Positions 21,150 to 33,965 of a stretch of 64,000 nt of DNA are shown here, in pieces. The notes below the pieces were generated by a model. That model was given only the letters and a program-made list of their open reading frames with translations. It ran no database searches and was not told the origin of the DNA. Numbering within the stretch: position 1 is the first letter of the stretch; every line of letters begins with the position of its first letter. The DNA comes from Saccopteryx bilineata. Its lineage: Eukaryota > Chordata > Mammalia > Chiroptera > Emballonuridae. The stretch is from positions 228,736,779 to 228,800,778 of the forward strand of contig NC_089494.1 of assembly GCF_036850765.1 (NCBI RefSeq), given 5' to 3'. A program made the translations under genes and the position numbers.

Positions 21150-21699
21150 TTTTTCTCTTTTGTTTCCTACTTTATTCATGGCACCTAAAAGGTTATGACA
21201 CATAATAGGCTCTCAACATACATTTGTTGAATTAATGAAAAAGTCATTGAATACATTTTCATTGAGGCAAACTGAAAATGATAAGAACTAAAAATAGTAA
21301 ATCTTTAGGCTCAATTAGATCTTATCCTTAAATTGATCGCCTGAGTGTTCATTTGTTAAATAAAAGGGAAAAATGAAATAAGATACACAAAAGCTAGAAA
21401 GATGCCATTGAAGATAATGATGCAGTGAGTGAGGAGAGCTAAAATTATGGATTGAAAGTGTCACACTAGTGTTTTAAATGCTGAAAGAAGCTCACAGAAT
21501 CATGGCATTTGATAGACCCCTTTACTGTAAAAGAAGGTAGTTCAACAGTTTTGTGACAGAATTTTTGAGAAGTTTAGGGTCATCAAAGTTAGCACCACTA
21601 AATTCTCATCAGAAAGTCCCAATTCTCTGTATTAAAATTTTTCTTTTGTTAGTTTGTGCTTATTTTTGTCCTTGAAACTATTTATCTTTATAAGGTCAG

Positions 21700-21795
21700 G
21701 CCCTGTGTCTGTTTGGCTTACCACAGTATTCCCAGCTCCTAGCCCAGTGCCTGGCATATAGTGAGTGCCTAATAAACATTGCATGAATGAAAGCT
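21700..21795 (+). repeat. MIR/L2-type 3' fragment
   Basis: The stretch agcccagtgcctggcatata, then gtgagtgcctaataaac and a tgaatgaa end, is typical of the shared MIR and L2 3' terminus. Confidence 0.55.
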
Positions 21796-21839
21796 TAGGA
21801 ATTGAATTTACATTATCATGTTTAATGTTTCTATGTCAG

Positions 21840-22260
21840 TGTTCTTTAGGTGGCAAGTATCAGAAACCCAGCTCAGACCAACAATAACGGTGGTTTTCTT
21901 GGGAGGAGACTAAGTCCAATCAAAGACTAGTAGAAGCCACAGCAGCCACGACATATCAGGGACTGAACCGGGGTCTGGATTGCAGCCAGAATTCGCTCTT
22001 TCTCTCCATCCCTGTCTCTTGTCTTGGCCTCTTCTTATGTGTAGATGATAATCCTCTACTGCGCATGAGGGTTTCTTTAAGAACCTGAGTCTCCAGACTC
22101 ATGTCTAACAATTCACCCACCAGAGAAGAAATGTCATCCCATCAGCTCCATTTGTAGAGTTATTACGGGAGTGCCTAGAGTGGCCTGTTTGGATTATACA
22201 CAACTAGAAAAGATCTGTCACCAGTAAAAAGGGAGGCTGTGGTGTTAGTGAAACATTACA
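21840..22260. repeat. Possible ancient repeat, family unresolved
   Basis: Starts with caagtatcagaaacccagct, which resembles an old medium-copy mammalian repeat. I cannot name the family. It may be part of the same family as 23398-23800. Confidence 0.25.
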
Positions 22261-22424
22261 CATGAGACAAAGATTTTTTAAAGCTTTTTTTTGCATATAA
22301 GCATATGCAGATTGTATTACTAGCTTGTGCTTTAAAAAGTAGAAATAATTGTAATGTAATTAAGTAAGAACTTTATGATGTCTAAAATTTTTAGTTATAA
22401 GAGAATAGAACCCCCCCCCTTCAG

Positions 22425-22597
22425 CCTGACCTGTGGTGGTGCAGTGGATAAAGCGTCGACCTGGAAATGCTGAGGTCGCCGGTTTGAAACCCTGGGCTTT
22501 CCTGGTCAAGGCACATATGGGAGTTGATGCTTCCAGCTCCTCCCCCTGTCTCTCTCTCTCTCTCTTCTCTAAAATGAATAAATAAAAATTAAAAAAA
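22425..22597 (+). mobile_element. Short tRNA-derived SINE
   Basis: Same family as 11512-11699, with the cctgacctgtggtggtgcag head, a (CT)n stretch and an A-rich tail. The TSD is gaa-(C)n-ttcag at 22408-22424 and 22598-22612. The C run is nine long on the left and seven on the right, so one copy has slipped. Confidence 0.92.
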
Positions 22598-23007
22598 GAA
22601 CCCCCCCTTCAGAATATAATTCTTGCTCTTGAGATAGATGTATTTAACTTTCTTATACGTTTCTAAGAAGGATTTTTTTACAAAAACTGAGGATACCTTT
22701 ACATGTATGTATTTCAGCCATTGGGACAGTGAGGAGGGAATGGGGTTTGAAATCACTCCACTTGGTGATAGTTTCTACTCTGTTATTAACTGAGCAAGAG
22801 AAAGCCCCTGAGCATTTTGTGTTTGTTTGTTTTTGCTTTTGAATCAATATTGTGGGGTTTATGTTTGTTTTTTAATCTATAAACTGATGGAATTTAAAAA
22901 CAATTTCTGCTTGACAGGGTGATTGTGAATATTAAGAAAGATGATAGGTGTGAAAAACATTGGTAATTACAGAGTACAGACATTAAGTGGTTATGTTGTA
23001 TCCTGTA

Positions 23008-23309
23008 CAGATGCTCCTCAACTTACAGTGGGGTTACATCTGGATAAACCCATTATAAATTGAAATTTTCATTAGTTGAAAATGCATTGTCAGTATTGGT
23101 GTTTACCCTCGTGTTGCTTGGCTGCACGATCCTGTGGCTTACTGCCACTGTTGAACATCACAAGAGACTGTCGTAACAAATATTACTAGCCTGGAAAAAA
23201 GTCAAAATTCAAAATTTGAAGTATGATTTCTACTAAATATGTACAGCTTTGGGACCGTTATAAAGCTGAAAAATTGTAAATTGAACCATCGTAAGCCAGA
23301 GACCGTGCA
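23008..23309. mobile_element. Tigger-like (TcMar) non-autonomous transposon
   Basis: Begins cagatgctcctcaacttaca and ends with the imperfect inverted repeat (aaccatcgtaagccaga-gaccgtgca). TA dinucleotides flank it (23006-23007 and 23310-23311). The strings aaattgaaattttcattagt and agctgaaaaattgtaaattg are characteristic of an old Tigger-derived MITE. No ORF. Confidence 0.7.
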
Positions 23310-23397
23310 TATATATTTCTAAAGTGGTATTCTTAATTTGGGATCCATGGATTACCGCCCCCCCCCAAAATTAGATGTAAATTTGTATATGTTTATA

Positions 23398-23800
23398 CCT
23401 GTATCAGTTAATAGTAGGTTCAGCTGTGACAGAATACCAAGAAACTGTGACTTAACAAAACATAAATTCATTTCCCTCTAAAACTCTACAAATTCCAGGC
23501 ATAAGCCTTCCAGAACTAGTATGGCAGCTCCATAATCATTAGCCCAGGCTCTTCCCTTGTTTTGCTTTACTAAATCGTTGGTTTTTTCCTCTTAGTCCAA
23601 ATGACAGTTTAAGCATTCAAGCTAGCAACATAAATGAGTGGGTGGAGGGAGTGGTAGAAGGCAATGATCCCTACCTTTAAGAACACTTCCTGGAAGTTGA
23701 ACGTGACACTCATGCTTATATCTCATTGACCAGAATATAGTCACCCTAGCCCCACCTAGCAAAAAGAGCAACTAATAATCGAGGCATTCTATTACTAAGC
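23398..23800. repeat. Ancient interspersed repeat, family unresolved
   Basis: Blocks such as ggcataagccttccagaact, agtatggcagctccataatc and aagaacacttcctggaagtt recall a mammalian-wide repeat seen in many genomes. I cannot assign it to a named family. Confidence 0.45.
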
Positions 23801-23880
23801 AAGGAGGAAGTGGGCCTAATGACCGAGTCTTATATGTCTACAATAATATGGATATATATGTTAGCAGCTTTCATTAGAAT

Positions 23881-24254
23881 ATTTTTTTTTTTGGTATTTT
23901 TCTGAAGTTGGAAACGGGGAGGCAGTCAGACAGACTCCCGCATGCGCCCAACCAGGATCCACCCAGCACGCCCACCAGGGGGCGATGCTCTGCCCATCTG
24001 GGGTGTCGCTCTGTTGCAACCAGAGCCATTCTAGCGCCTGAGGCAGAGGCCACAGAGCCATCCTCAGCGCCCGGGCCAACTTTGCTCCAATGGAGCCTTG
24101 GCTGCGGGAGGGGAAGAGAGAGACAGAGAGGAAGGAGAGGGAGAGGGGTGGAGAAGCAGATGGGTGCTTCTCCTGTGTGCCCTGGCCGGGAATCAAACCC
24201 GGGACTCCTGCATGCCAGGCTGATGCTCTACCACTGAGCCAACCTGCCAGGGCC
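23881..24254 (-). mobile_element. Long tRNA-derived SINE
   Basis: Exact 10-bp TSD tcattagaat (23871-23880 and 24255-24264). Body and head as in the other long copies. CTCF-like core ccaccagggggcg at 23972-23984. Confidence 0.92.
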
Positions 24255-24264
24255 TCATTAGAAT

Positions 24265-27200
24265 CTTAAAGAGATTTATTATAATTTATTAAAAGTAAAA
24301 CAAAAAACACTGTTCCAAAGTAGAATCAGCCATTTCATTATGTAAACCTACAGAATAAAGATACCTTTCTAGATCATTTTCTACCTGTGCTGTGAGCAGG
24401 AGAATAGGAAATAATCAGTCAACACGTTAGTATAGATCTGATGCTGTTGTATACACAACATAGATACCACTGATAACGATAGTTCATTATTTTATTCTAC
24501 CCTCTTAAATCAATCACTTCACATATTTTAAGTCAGGGGCTTCTTTTGCATGCCCTCAGCTTATGATGTATTGCTTGAAAGATTATTAAGCAATTTAAAA
24601 TTTTATCTGTATTCTTTCTTCTTTCATCATTTTGGATAATAATCAGGATTCTTTTTGAGAATTAATTGACTTCTGTTTTACATGATTAATTTAATTTCAA
24701 ATTAATAAAGCCTAGGGAATACAGTATCTTTCTTAATTTAATTGAATTTTTGCTTTAATGCTTTTGCTTTGTATAAATCGTCTGATCTTTTTGTTTTCAC
24801 CCCATTTTAAGTAAGTCATGTTGAGCAAAACATAAAATGTCAAAAATTCTAATTTAATTCATTTCAAACATAAACAACTTATAAAACTAACTCTAATAAA
24901 GTAAACAGTTTTTAGACATTTTAATGGTTTTATTTTGTTTTTATTGTGCATAGTCTTCACTTGTGCAGAAACTTGTAGCTATAAATAGTTGGGTTATTTA
25001 TTTTAATTTATGTCTACTAAGAAGTTTCTCTCTTTAGAAATAAGTCAGATGTCAGCATTAAACACATGACCCAGAAAATAGTCCTACTAATTTAATTGTC
25101 AAAGTAAAAATATGTCAGAATTTTTTAAAGTATTAAAAATAGTTAATTATGCAGCTGTAAAAAAAATTAATCCTGATTAACACAGAAAGATATTTATTTA
25201 TATTATTACAATGGAAAGGAAAGTTGCAAAGTAAGTATGTCTAATATGTTATTAAAAATATTTAAGTGTCAAGGAGAAAACAATTTCTAACAATATACAC
25301 CAGCTATCCAACCTCATAGCATCTATATTTGAATGATGAGATTAAAGATGATTTTCACTTTCTAGAGTATTTTCTCTATGTTGTATAGATTTTTATAGTA
25401 TTATGGTACATTATTTTTATTACCAGGAAAAAACAATAACTAGCAAGCTTGTCTCATTTTGGAGAACAGTTACTTATAATAAAATGGGTAAACCAAGGTA
25501 GTATTTTTTTTCACCACAGAGTTCTATCTTTAAAAATAAAAATGTCACTTAGAAAGTAAAATTATATACCCGTGGATGAGCACTATGATTCCGAAGGGTA
25601 GCATTCGGGAAATTGGATATATTGCTGCTTTTGTGGCAGAAGCTTCTTTGCCTTGCCTGTGTTGGACTGATCGCTACATGGAATTGCAATGAGATATGCA
25701 ATACAGTAACTCAATGTCAATTGGAAATTCAGTCTCCTGGATATCCTTCCCTATAGAGTCACTGACTTAACGTTAATGAGGATGTGTGTGTGTTACTTAT
25801 CACAAGGTGTGAGATTAGCAGGTGACTGCTGGGGAAATCAGTAAAGCTTTTGTGCACTGTGAAAGGAAGAATAAGCCCACTATTTAAACCAAGCCCAGGC
25901 TTTCCCTTCTTTGGATTCCCTAGCGGATCCTTCATCTGAATCTAAGCCTTAAAAATAAAGCCACTTTCTATGCCTCTCTGTGCACACTGAGAATCTTGCC
26001 AAAGCCTTCTATGAGATATCTGTGAATTTGTCCTGGGAGAACATCACGCAGTGTCCTTGGCTTCCTGTTCTAAATGATCCACTCCAATGACACACTGTAA
26101 TACTACTCAAGGTAGGGAGAATAAGCTGCCAAGACCTATTTATCACTTTGCTGGCCTTGAACTGTGCCCATCCATTTAAAGTTAAAAGGGGGGGGGGGGG
26201 GCGGTTATAGGAAGAGCCTTTTTTCTCTCCCGCCTTGCCAACACTAGTATCTTGTATAAAGAATAAAATAAATTGTCTAGTGTTTCACTGCTGTGGTTTT
26301 CCTACCCTATGAACTGCCATTCCTTAAAAATGTATAAGAGAATGAATTTGGGAAACTACATGCCTGCAGTTTCACAAATAAATATTGAATGTCCAAAGCT
26401 AGGAAGCGTTGCTTAAATAGATGATGGTTATCCATATCATGGAATATTATGCTACCATTAAAAATGATGTTGAAAAGTATTTAATAAAGTGCAGAGATGG
26501 TCAGAGTATTTAATTGTATGAATAACCATCATCATCTGTTTAACCAAAATATGTAAAATATTATCCCAATTTTGGTTTTTAAAATAAAAAATACGTATAC
26601 AGGAAAAAGTACAGAAAGATATGCCCCAGTATACTTCTTTTAGGTACCTTTGAGTGAAAGGATTATGCTTCAGTTATACTCTCTCTTTCCCTCCCTCTCT
26701 CTTTCTTTTTCTTTCTTTCATCAGTATTTATTAACTTTTCTACTTCTGAAATAAACTAAAAGTGAAGTCATCTAAAATAAGTTAATTAGTGTTCTTACCT
26801 AAAATAGAAAAATTGCCAGTTAACTAAAACAAAGGGGATACATTTTAAAGTATATTATTTCTGGCAGTTAAATTTATATTTTAAAAAAGACACTAGAAAC
26901 CGAGGGTGGGGTGGGGGTATTACGGGAACTCTACTTTCTGCATATTTTCATCTAAACCTAAAGCATCTCTAAAGTTAAATCTATTAATTATTTGTAAATG
27001 CCCCTTTACACTTGTGTTAACTTGGGTGTCTTTTATTGTCTCGCCATCACAGGTTATGATAGTCTGTGTTAATTAATTAATAATTGAGCTTGAATAAGCC
27101 ATAGGGCAGTGATTACGAGTAAGACAGTCTGGCTGTAGCCTGGGAGCAGTAAGGGCTGGCTCAGTATTCTGAAGGTTGTTAGGACCTGATACTGTGACTC

Positions 27201-27770
27201 CTCCCTTTGGCTGACTCCTCCTGACCTCTTGAACCTCAAACTCTATCATATCCCTCCCCCTCTTAGTCATAGACCAAAGAAGAACATTTACCCTCTGGAT
27301 TCCCATACAAGTTGGTGGTGAATCCTATCCTCGGGGTCTTTGCTGTGAAATCAATTCAGTGCACATGCTGGTTCTGAAAGGTTGACACAGTTTACAGCCA
27401 CTCTGTTGTTTAAAATCCTGCATCCAGAAAGCCCTTTTTGAACTACGAGTACTGACCACATGGACCAAAAGCAAGATGTGAGGTCCAGGGTGAGTAAAGC
27501 AGTTTGAGATGCATACAGGAACTAGGAGGCCAAGATATATAGGATTGAGGTCTCTACCCCCATGCTGTATATCTTGCTCCTTGTTTCCTGTAGCATGAGG
27601 CTACAGGGAGAAGGAAGAGAGAAAAAGGTAGAAGGGAACCAAGCAAGATTGATGAGGGAGCCATCACTGTTCTGGGCTTGGCTGGGAGTAGGATTCTAGG
27701 CATCATTTTCACCTAACCGACCAGGAGTAACTACCTTACCTACTATAGTTACCTCTTCCCTCCCCTTTTG
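24265..27770. other. Longest repeat-poor block
   Basis: About 3.5 kb without an assignable transposon or gene. The part at about 25560-26140 is less AT-rich. It includes tcacaaggtgtgaga (25800-25814), which resembles a T-box half-site pair, and a caggtg E-box at 25820-25825. This is a candidate regulatory region only by elimination. A G14 run lies at 26188-26201. Confidence 0.4.
26188..26201. repeat. Poly-G tract (G14)
   Basis: Fourteen consecutive G's on the plus strand, unusual length for a G homopolymer in mammalian DNA. Confidence 0.9.
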
Positions 27771-27777
27771 TCATTCC

Positions 27778-28240
27778 ATAAACATGCATTAGATATCTGC
27801 ACTGTGCCCAGCTCTTTGCTACTATAATGGTGAGAACAAGCTTCCATGTCCCCTTTTCCTCATGAGGCTTATAGTCTAATGGGAGAAAACTGATCAAATA
27901 ACTACACATAAAAATATTTATATAAAGTTGCAGCTGTGACAATAGCCAGGGAGGAGAGGTACACATTTTTATTAAATATTATATTATTATTATATCACAC
28001 ATATTATGTATTGTATTATCATAGCAGGGTTGAACCTAGGAAGTTAGGCAAAATGTTGGCAAAGAAGTAACACTTGAGCTGAAATTTGAAGAATGAGTTG
28101 AGAGAACAAGAGTGGAAGGTTTTCCGGACAGAAGGCAAGGCATGTGCTAAAGCACTATCTAATCTTGCTGTTTGGAAGGGGCCTACTAGAGCATAGAAAA
28201 AGCCTTCAGTTTTTAATGTTCCGATTCCCGAACACCCCAC
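27778..28240 (+). repeat. Ancient mammalian-wide repeat, copy 1
   Basis: Shows the order atctgcactgtgcccagct, tgaggcttatagtctaatgg, gagctgaaatttgaagaatg and gacagaaggcaaggcatgtg. The same order is seen at 50713-51260, 51905-52330 and 53190-54180. It is old, possibly L2-related. The family name is not certain. Confidence 0.55.
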
Positions 28241-28371
28241 ATCAGTGGTCCCCAACCTTTTTTGGGCCACAGAGCAGTTTAATGTCAGAAAATATTTTCA
28301 CGGACCGGCCTTTTAGGTTGGGATGGATAAATGTATCATGTGACCGAGACAAGCATCAAGAGTGAATCCTA

Positions 28372-28568
28372 GCCTGACCTGTGGTGGTGCAGTGGATAAA
28401 GCATTGACCTGGAATGCTGAGGTCTCCGGTTCAAAACCCTGGGCTTGCCTGGTCAAGGGAGCTGAAGCTTTCTTCTTCTCCCTTCTCTCCCTCTCTCTCT
28501 CTCACTCTCTCTTTCTCTCTCTCCTTCTCCCTCTCCCCTCTCTAAAATGAATAAATTAAAAAAAAAAA
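28372..28568 (+). mobile_element. Short tRNA-derived SINE nested in hAT
   Basis: gcctgacctgtggtggtgca head, B-box ccggttcaaaacc, long (CT)n, A tail. The TSD aagagtgaatccta/aagagtgagtctta (28358-28371 and 28569-28582) is part of the host hAT and differs at two sites, so this insertion has some age. Confidence 0.88.
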
Positions 28569-28596
28569 AAGAGTGAGTCTTAGATGGATGTAACAG

Positions 28597-29355
28597 CAGG
28601 GGTCCCCAAACTACTGCCCGCAGGCTGCATGCAGCCCCCTGAGGCCATTTATTTGGCCCCGCTGTACTTCCAGAAGGGGCACCTCTTTCATTGGACCATC
28701 TCATTAGCCAAAAGCAGGCCCATAGTTCCCATTGAAATACTGGTCAGTTTGGGCCCTGGCCGGTTGGCTCAGTGGTAGAGCGTCGGCCTGGTGTGCAGAA
28801 GTCCCAGGTTCAATTCCCGTCCAGGGCACACAGGAGAAGCGCCCATCTGCTTCTCCACCCCTCCCCCTCTCCTTCCTCTCTGTCTCTCTCTTCCCTTCCC
28901 GCAGTGAGGCTCCATTGGAGCAGGGATGGCCCGGGTGCTGGGGATGGCTCCTTGGCCTCTGCCTCAGGCGCTGGAATGGCTCTGGTCACAGCAGAGTGAC
29001 GCCCCGGAAGGGCAGAGCATCGCCCCCTGGTGGGCAGAGCATAGGCCCCTGGTGGGCGTGCCAGGTGGATCCCGGTCAGGCGCATGCGGGAGTCTGTCTG
29101 TCTCTCCCTGTTTCCAGCTTCAGAAAAATACCAAAAAAAAAAAAAAAAAAAAAAAGAAATACTGGTCAGTTTGTTGATTTAAATTTACTTGTTCTTTATT
29201 TTAAATATTGTATTTGTTCCCGTTTTGTCTTTTTACTTTAAGATATGTGCAGTGTGCATAGGGATTTGTTCATAGTTTTTTTTTTATAGTCTGGCCCTCC
29301 AACGTTCTGAGGGACAGTGAACTGGCCCCCTGTGTAAAAAGTTTGGGGACCCCTG
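28597..29355. mobile_element. Second hAT family, nested in the first
   Basis: Perfect 16-bp inverted repeats (caggggtccccaaact and its complement at 29340-29355). The left flank tgtaacag and the right flank ttaaagag fit a decayed 8-bp TSD of the host sequence. Net length without the nested SINE is about 337 bp. It has no ORF. Confidence 0.85.
28752..29155 (+). mobile_element. Long tRNA-derived SINE nested in second hAT
   Basis: Perfect 18-bp TSD (gaaatactggtcagtttg at 28734-28751 and 29156-29173). The head has A-box tggctcagtggt and B-box ggttcaattcc, and the A tail is more than 20 nt. It carries the duplicated CTCF-like segment: cgccccctggtgg at 29021-29033, and a second with one C fewer near 29044-29056. 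Confidence 0.95.
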
Positions 29356-29543
29356 TTAAAGAGGGAATCTGGTCATTTTTTAAAAATAAAACATCGTTCA
29401 GACTTAAATATAAATAAAACGGAAATAATGTAAGTTATTTATTCTTTCTCTGCGAACCGGTACCAAATGGCCCACGGACCGGTACCGGTCTGCGGCCTGG
29501 GGGTTGGTCTGCGGCCTGGGGGTTGGGGACTACTGCCCCACAT

Positions 29544-30223
29544 AACTCTTCCAGGTGCAAATGAGTATTCTTCTGAAACCGTGGTATTCATTTTTGTGTG
29601 TTTTGTTTCAGCTATAGAATTTGTTTTTACAGCTGCACTTTCTAGTACAGAATTTGAATATGTATCATAAAAATCACAGGGAAAGAATATACATATTGAT
29701 TGTTCTGATTTTGATTGCTAAATGGCCGCTGTCACCCGGCAACTCTTTCATCACCTTGAGAACTGTAAAATAAGCTCCAAAGGTCAGGCTCTCAAAGTTA
29801 GGTTGTGTTAATAACATGATTTTCATATGCTTTTTAATTTTGCTTAACATTGCAGCTTTGATTTTAGACACAAACCAAATTAGATTGAGCTTTGCCCGCA
29901 AGTTGTTTTCTTTGTAATTTTTTGATAAGGTAAAGAGTTTTGTCAAGCACTGTTTTTAATGCTTGAATTTAGAGAACTTCAAAGACAATTAGTCCTGGTC
30001 AGGACATTCATCTGTGATTATTTTCAGGGGGAAATGGTAGCATTAAATCACCTGATGTTAAGAGAATGATTTTACTTCAAAGCATAGTTCCAGAACATTC
30101 TTTCTGGTCTTGCCATAAGTTCCTGTTCCTTAAGGTTTTATTCTTATAAGAGCTGTTCGGTGAATACAGTAGCAAGAATATGGATGAAAAACATATGGTC
30201 TTTTTGTTCAAGGGCTCTGTTGG
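29544..30223. other. Unique sequence, nothing recognised
   Basis: AT-rich, no assignable repeat or gene. Confidence 0.45.
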
Positions 30224-30236
30224 TCATTTTCTTTTT

Positions 30237-30425
30237 TATTGAATTTATTGGGGGTGATATTGATTAATAAAATTATATATTTTTCAGGCGTACAGGTATA
30301 TAATACATCACCACATATTGTATTGTATATTCATCACCCCCAAGTCAAGTCCCTTTCCATCACCATTTACCCCCCTATCTCCCCTCTACTTCTCCCCATG
30401 TCCCTTCCCCTCTGGTATCACATGA
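30237..30425 (-). mobile_element. 5'-truncated L1 3' end
   Basis: Reverse-complement L1 3' UTR (aatttattgggggtgatatt and tttcaggcgtacagg blocks) with a 13-bp TSD tcattttcttttt (30224-30236 and 30426-30438). Confidence 0.85.
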
Positions 30426-30438
30426 TCATTTTCTTTTT

Positions 30439-32464
30439 GTAGACCTTCAATCAGCAATGCTATTCATTTCTCCAGGGTATAGGATCGTGCTGTGCATGTG
30501 TTAAAACTGTTGAAAAATGGCAAAACATATAGTATGGTAGTGAAATGGCAACAGGAAGCATTGTGGATATAATTCTTTCTACTTAGGAAGAAAACAAGCT
30601 CTATTTTGATTAGATAAGATAACAGAAACCAAATGGAAGGAGAAAAAATTATTATAAAAATTTTTAAGACAAAAATTTTAAAATAGAATGGTAATGTTTT
30701 AAAATAATGTTGACCTAACAGACACTATGACATACTTTGAAGTGTGATATTATTAGTATAAAAGCAGAATAGCTGTTAATGTCTTTACATATAATTAATT
30801 ATAGTTTTAAAAATAATAATAAAATCTATTAGATGAACCAGAGTATTAATGATGGATTGCTGGGGTAATTTCTCAGCAGGATTTTAGAGATTGTCTATGC
30901 TTTCTCTTACTCTGACATCTGGCTTATTATTTGTATTGTAAGTATTCTTACAGTAGAAGTATTCACTTTCTTTCCAGAGTTCCCTTTCATATGTAGAGCA
31001 AAGTTTGTCTCTGTTATCCTTTCCCCCAGGTTACTTTCCTGGTCTATATCCTTGAATTAATTTATATTAAGTATAAATATTCTTAACTCACAAGAGCCAT
31101 ATTGAATTTATTGTGCTAACTGGAATAAGCCATTTATGACTGCTGATAGTTACATGCCTGTCATTTGTATACTAATTAATATACTGAGATGACATTCCGT
31201 TCTAAGTCTTCCTACCACGCTCAAGGTGTCTGCTGCTATAACTAGAGTTCTTGCCCATCCATTTGTCAGTATTTTCTGATTGCTTCTACCACCCACCTCC
31301 TTTTGTCTTCTGTAATTATTGGAAAAACTAATTGGCTATTTTCTAAAAAGAAACATGTTCACATAAGTAAGTTCCTAGTAGAAAATGATAGATGACCCCC
31401 CCCCCAAAGTATGAATATTTTAAATTATGAGTTATAATTTTTAATCACTTTCCATGTACCAGACACTAAAGTAACTACTTTACATGGTTTATTTCATTAA
31501 ACCCTATAAAATCATTGCCTTTCTTATGCCTATTTTTTAAATGAGAAAATTGAGCTCAAGTTAAGAAATTTGTTTCAGTTTTCATAAATAGTAAGTGGTG
31601 GGGTTAAAATTCAAACTTTATAAGGGTATGTTTTAAGGCTATGGTTGTTTATTTTTCTACATAAATGTCACTCTGTATTGTATAACGGTATCTTCTGAAA
31701 GTGAGCTTATTCAGTAACGGAGGCCTCACCCTCAGTTATTACACCGTGATGTCTCGTGTCTGCTTTCAAAGAGCTTCATGATCTAGGACTTTCTCCTGAA
31801 TTGTCCTCAGAGTTTCCTGACATTGGTATAGGAAACAAATAATGTTGCTTGTAGGTTTGGAAAGGAGGCATAGGGTGGACTCTGTTATCTCCAGGGCACA
31901 TGCCAAAGCAATGAATCTCTCCCTCCATTTACGGTTTCCCCAAGGCTGTTTGCATTACCAGGATATTGTTAGAAATTTCTTTAATAGCAACTTTGCCATT
32001 GCATTCAGTGTTTGAGCAAAAAATGAATGTTTTGGGAGCTATTACCTGTCCTAAAGAATGAAGAGAAACCTAGATAATGCTAATGTTTCATATAAAGAAC
32101 CAACTTCTTAAGGAAGGAAGCAAAAGGGAGTGTGAGGCTGCAGTTTGCCTCGAAGTTAAGCCACAAATCACAGGAAATCAAAGATAGACAGCTGATGCCT
32201 TGAGCTCAGCTAGAATAAAATTCTGATAAGCAGAGAATTTGCCACTGAAGCCCTTTTACAAGAGCTGATTGTGTTCATCTGGGGTGGTCCTTAGAGGGGT
32301 AATTGAATCAAGTAAATTTAATTTTAGTGATTAAGGAAGTTATTTGAGATGAAGAGACCTTGAATAAATTCTGGGCACCTTAATCAAATAACTGTGAATC
32401 TTATTTAAGTGATGCAAAAGTCTCTCACTTTTCTCATATAATGAGAGATAAGCAATGTTTTCCT
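30439..32464. other. Unique AT-rich sequence
   Basis: About 2 kb with no gene, RNA or assignable repeat. The ccccccccc run at 31397-31405 is a simple homopolymer. Confidence 0.4.
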
Positions 32465-32590
32465 AGAGGTTTGGGTCTGAAGCCTAACTTCCCTGTTTAT
32501 CAGGTTTGAGACTTTGGGGAAGTAACTTCACTCCTCTTAGCTCCACTTTCCTTATCTGTTTATAAGGGAGGATAGTATTTCCTCTTTAAG
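32465..32590 (+). repeat. MIR SINE fragment
   Basis: Contains gagactttggggaagtaact, then ccttatctgtttataaggga, a diverged MIR core. Confidence 0.6.
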
Positions 32591-33759
32591 ATCATGCATT
32601 TAATTTATAAAATTAAAATCAGAGCCCTCTCCTCCTTCCTTTTTATCTCTTTGTTATTATTTTCGATGTATGTTCTCTAAGGAACTATACATTTCTTACT
32701 AGCTTTGGAAAATTGTTACAGTGAGAGATAATAGAATAATGACTCTGGGGTTTTTTTTATTAGGACTTATAAAAATTGATTATACAGTTTTATATATGCT
32801 TAAAGTTGAAAGTCATAAATTCAGTATTCACAAATAAATTATGGGTTAAGTCTAACAAAAACACTCTTCCAAATACAGTTTTCAATTGTGAAGATGAAAT
32901 CGCTAAATTAATCCTCACCATGTTATTAATAAATATATGTTAAGTTCCTACACAGGACTTTGTTTTATATATTATAAGTATGAACATGCATTTTTCTAAA
33001 TTAAGCTCCCATTTTGTCCTCTCATTGTGAAAAGAACTCAGGAAATTACTAGATAAATGAATCCTTTTTTGTAGGCCCAGGTAATTCCACTTTTGTAGTA
33101 GTGTTCGTATATCACTGTACACCTATTAAACTATATGGCTTCCATTCGCTGATACCAGTTCTTAAGAGACTGAATCACTGGACGGTGCTCAAAAACAAAT
33201 TCTCTTGTGTCCAAACACACGTGAGATTGCCTCTCCTCTCACTTGACCTGAAAATACTTTCTTTTTCTGTGTGTCACCATCGAGTCATAATTTTATCCCA
33301 GCACTACACTTATGTCATGGTAGGATAAAGTTTTTATACTTTATGGTTATACTTTAAGGTAATGTTTGAGTAAATTTTTAAAAACACAGCTCCTGATTAC
33401 CATTCTTCCCATGCCTGAGTTCCTTAGCCGACTGGATATAGTGTTTTTGTTTACAGGTACATAGGTTATGATATGTAAGGATAAATATACCTAGGGTTTC
33501 TTGCTTGGGGCTCTGATGACTAGGGTTTGGGTTTGAGCAGGAATGCAGAGGAGCAATTCCAAGTCAGCAGTTGTCTGTGGAGAAATGGGGGTCCTGGTGG
33601 AAGCAAAGGTAACTCTCTGATGAGAGATGATGAATAAACTACCAATATTAGTAGTTATTAACAAATATTATTATTATTTTACGTATTATATTTTAGAATT
33701 ACAATAGTAATAATATATATATTTATTATTAAGCTGAAAGTACTTTTATTTACTTATAT
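32591..33759. other. Unique AT-rich sequence
   Basis: Nothing recognised. Very AT-rich between 33650 and 33740. Confidence 0.4.
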
Positions 33760-33955
33760 ATTTTTAATTGAATTTATTGGGGTGGGTGACACTGGATAAC
33801 ATAATTATACAGATATTCAGGTTGCAAGTGCCCAGTTCCACAACACATCTCTATACACCGTGTTGTGTGTTCACCCCCAAGTCAAGTCCTCTTTCATCAC
33901 CGTATATCCTCTGCACCCGCCTCCACTGCCCCCCAGCAGTAACCACACTGTTGTG
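33760..33955 (-). repeat. L1 3'-end fragment
   Basis: Reverse-complement L1 3' UTR: aattgaatttattggggtgg, caacacatctctatacaccg and the ttcacccccaagtcaagtcc block. Confidence 0.75.
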
Positions 33956-33965
33956 GTGGCCATGA

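Larger units (their letters stand above)
28243..29535. mobile_element. Non-autonomous hAT split by nested insertions
   Basis: Outer member of the same hAT family as 17922-18216. Inverted repeats are cagtggtccccaacc at left and its complement with one mismatch at right. The 8-bp TSD ccccacat is perfect (28235-28242 and 29536-29543). Removing the two nested insertions and their duplications leaves about 315 bp, matching the intact copy. A local duplication of tctgcggcctgggggttgg lies near the right end (29488-29526). Confidence 0.9.
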
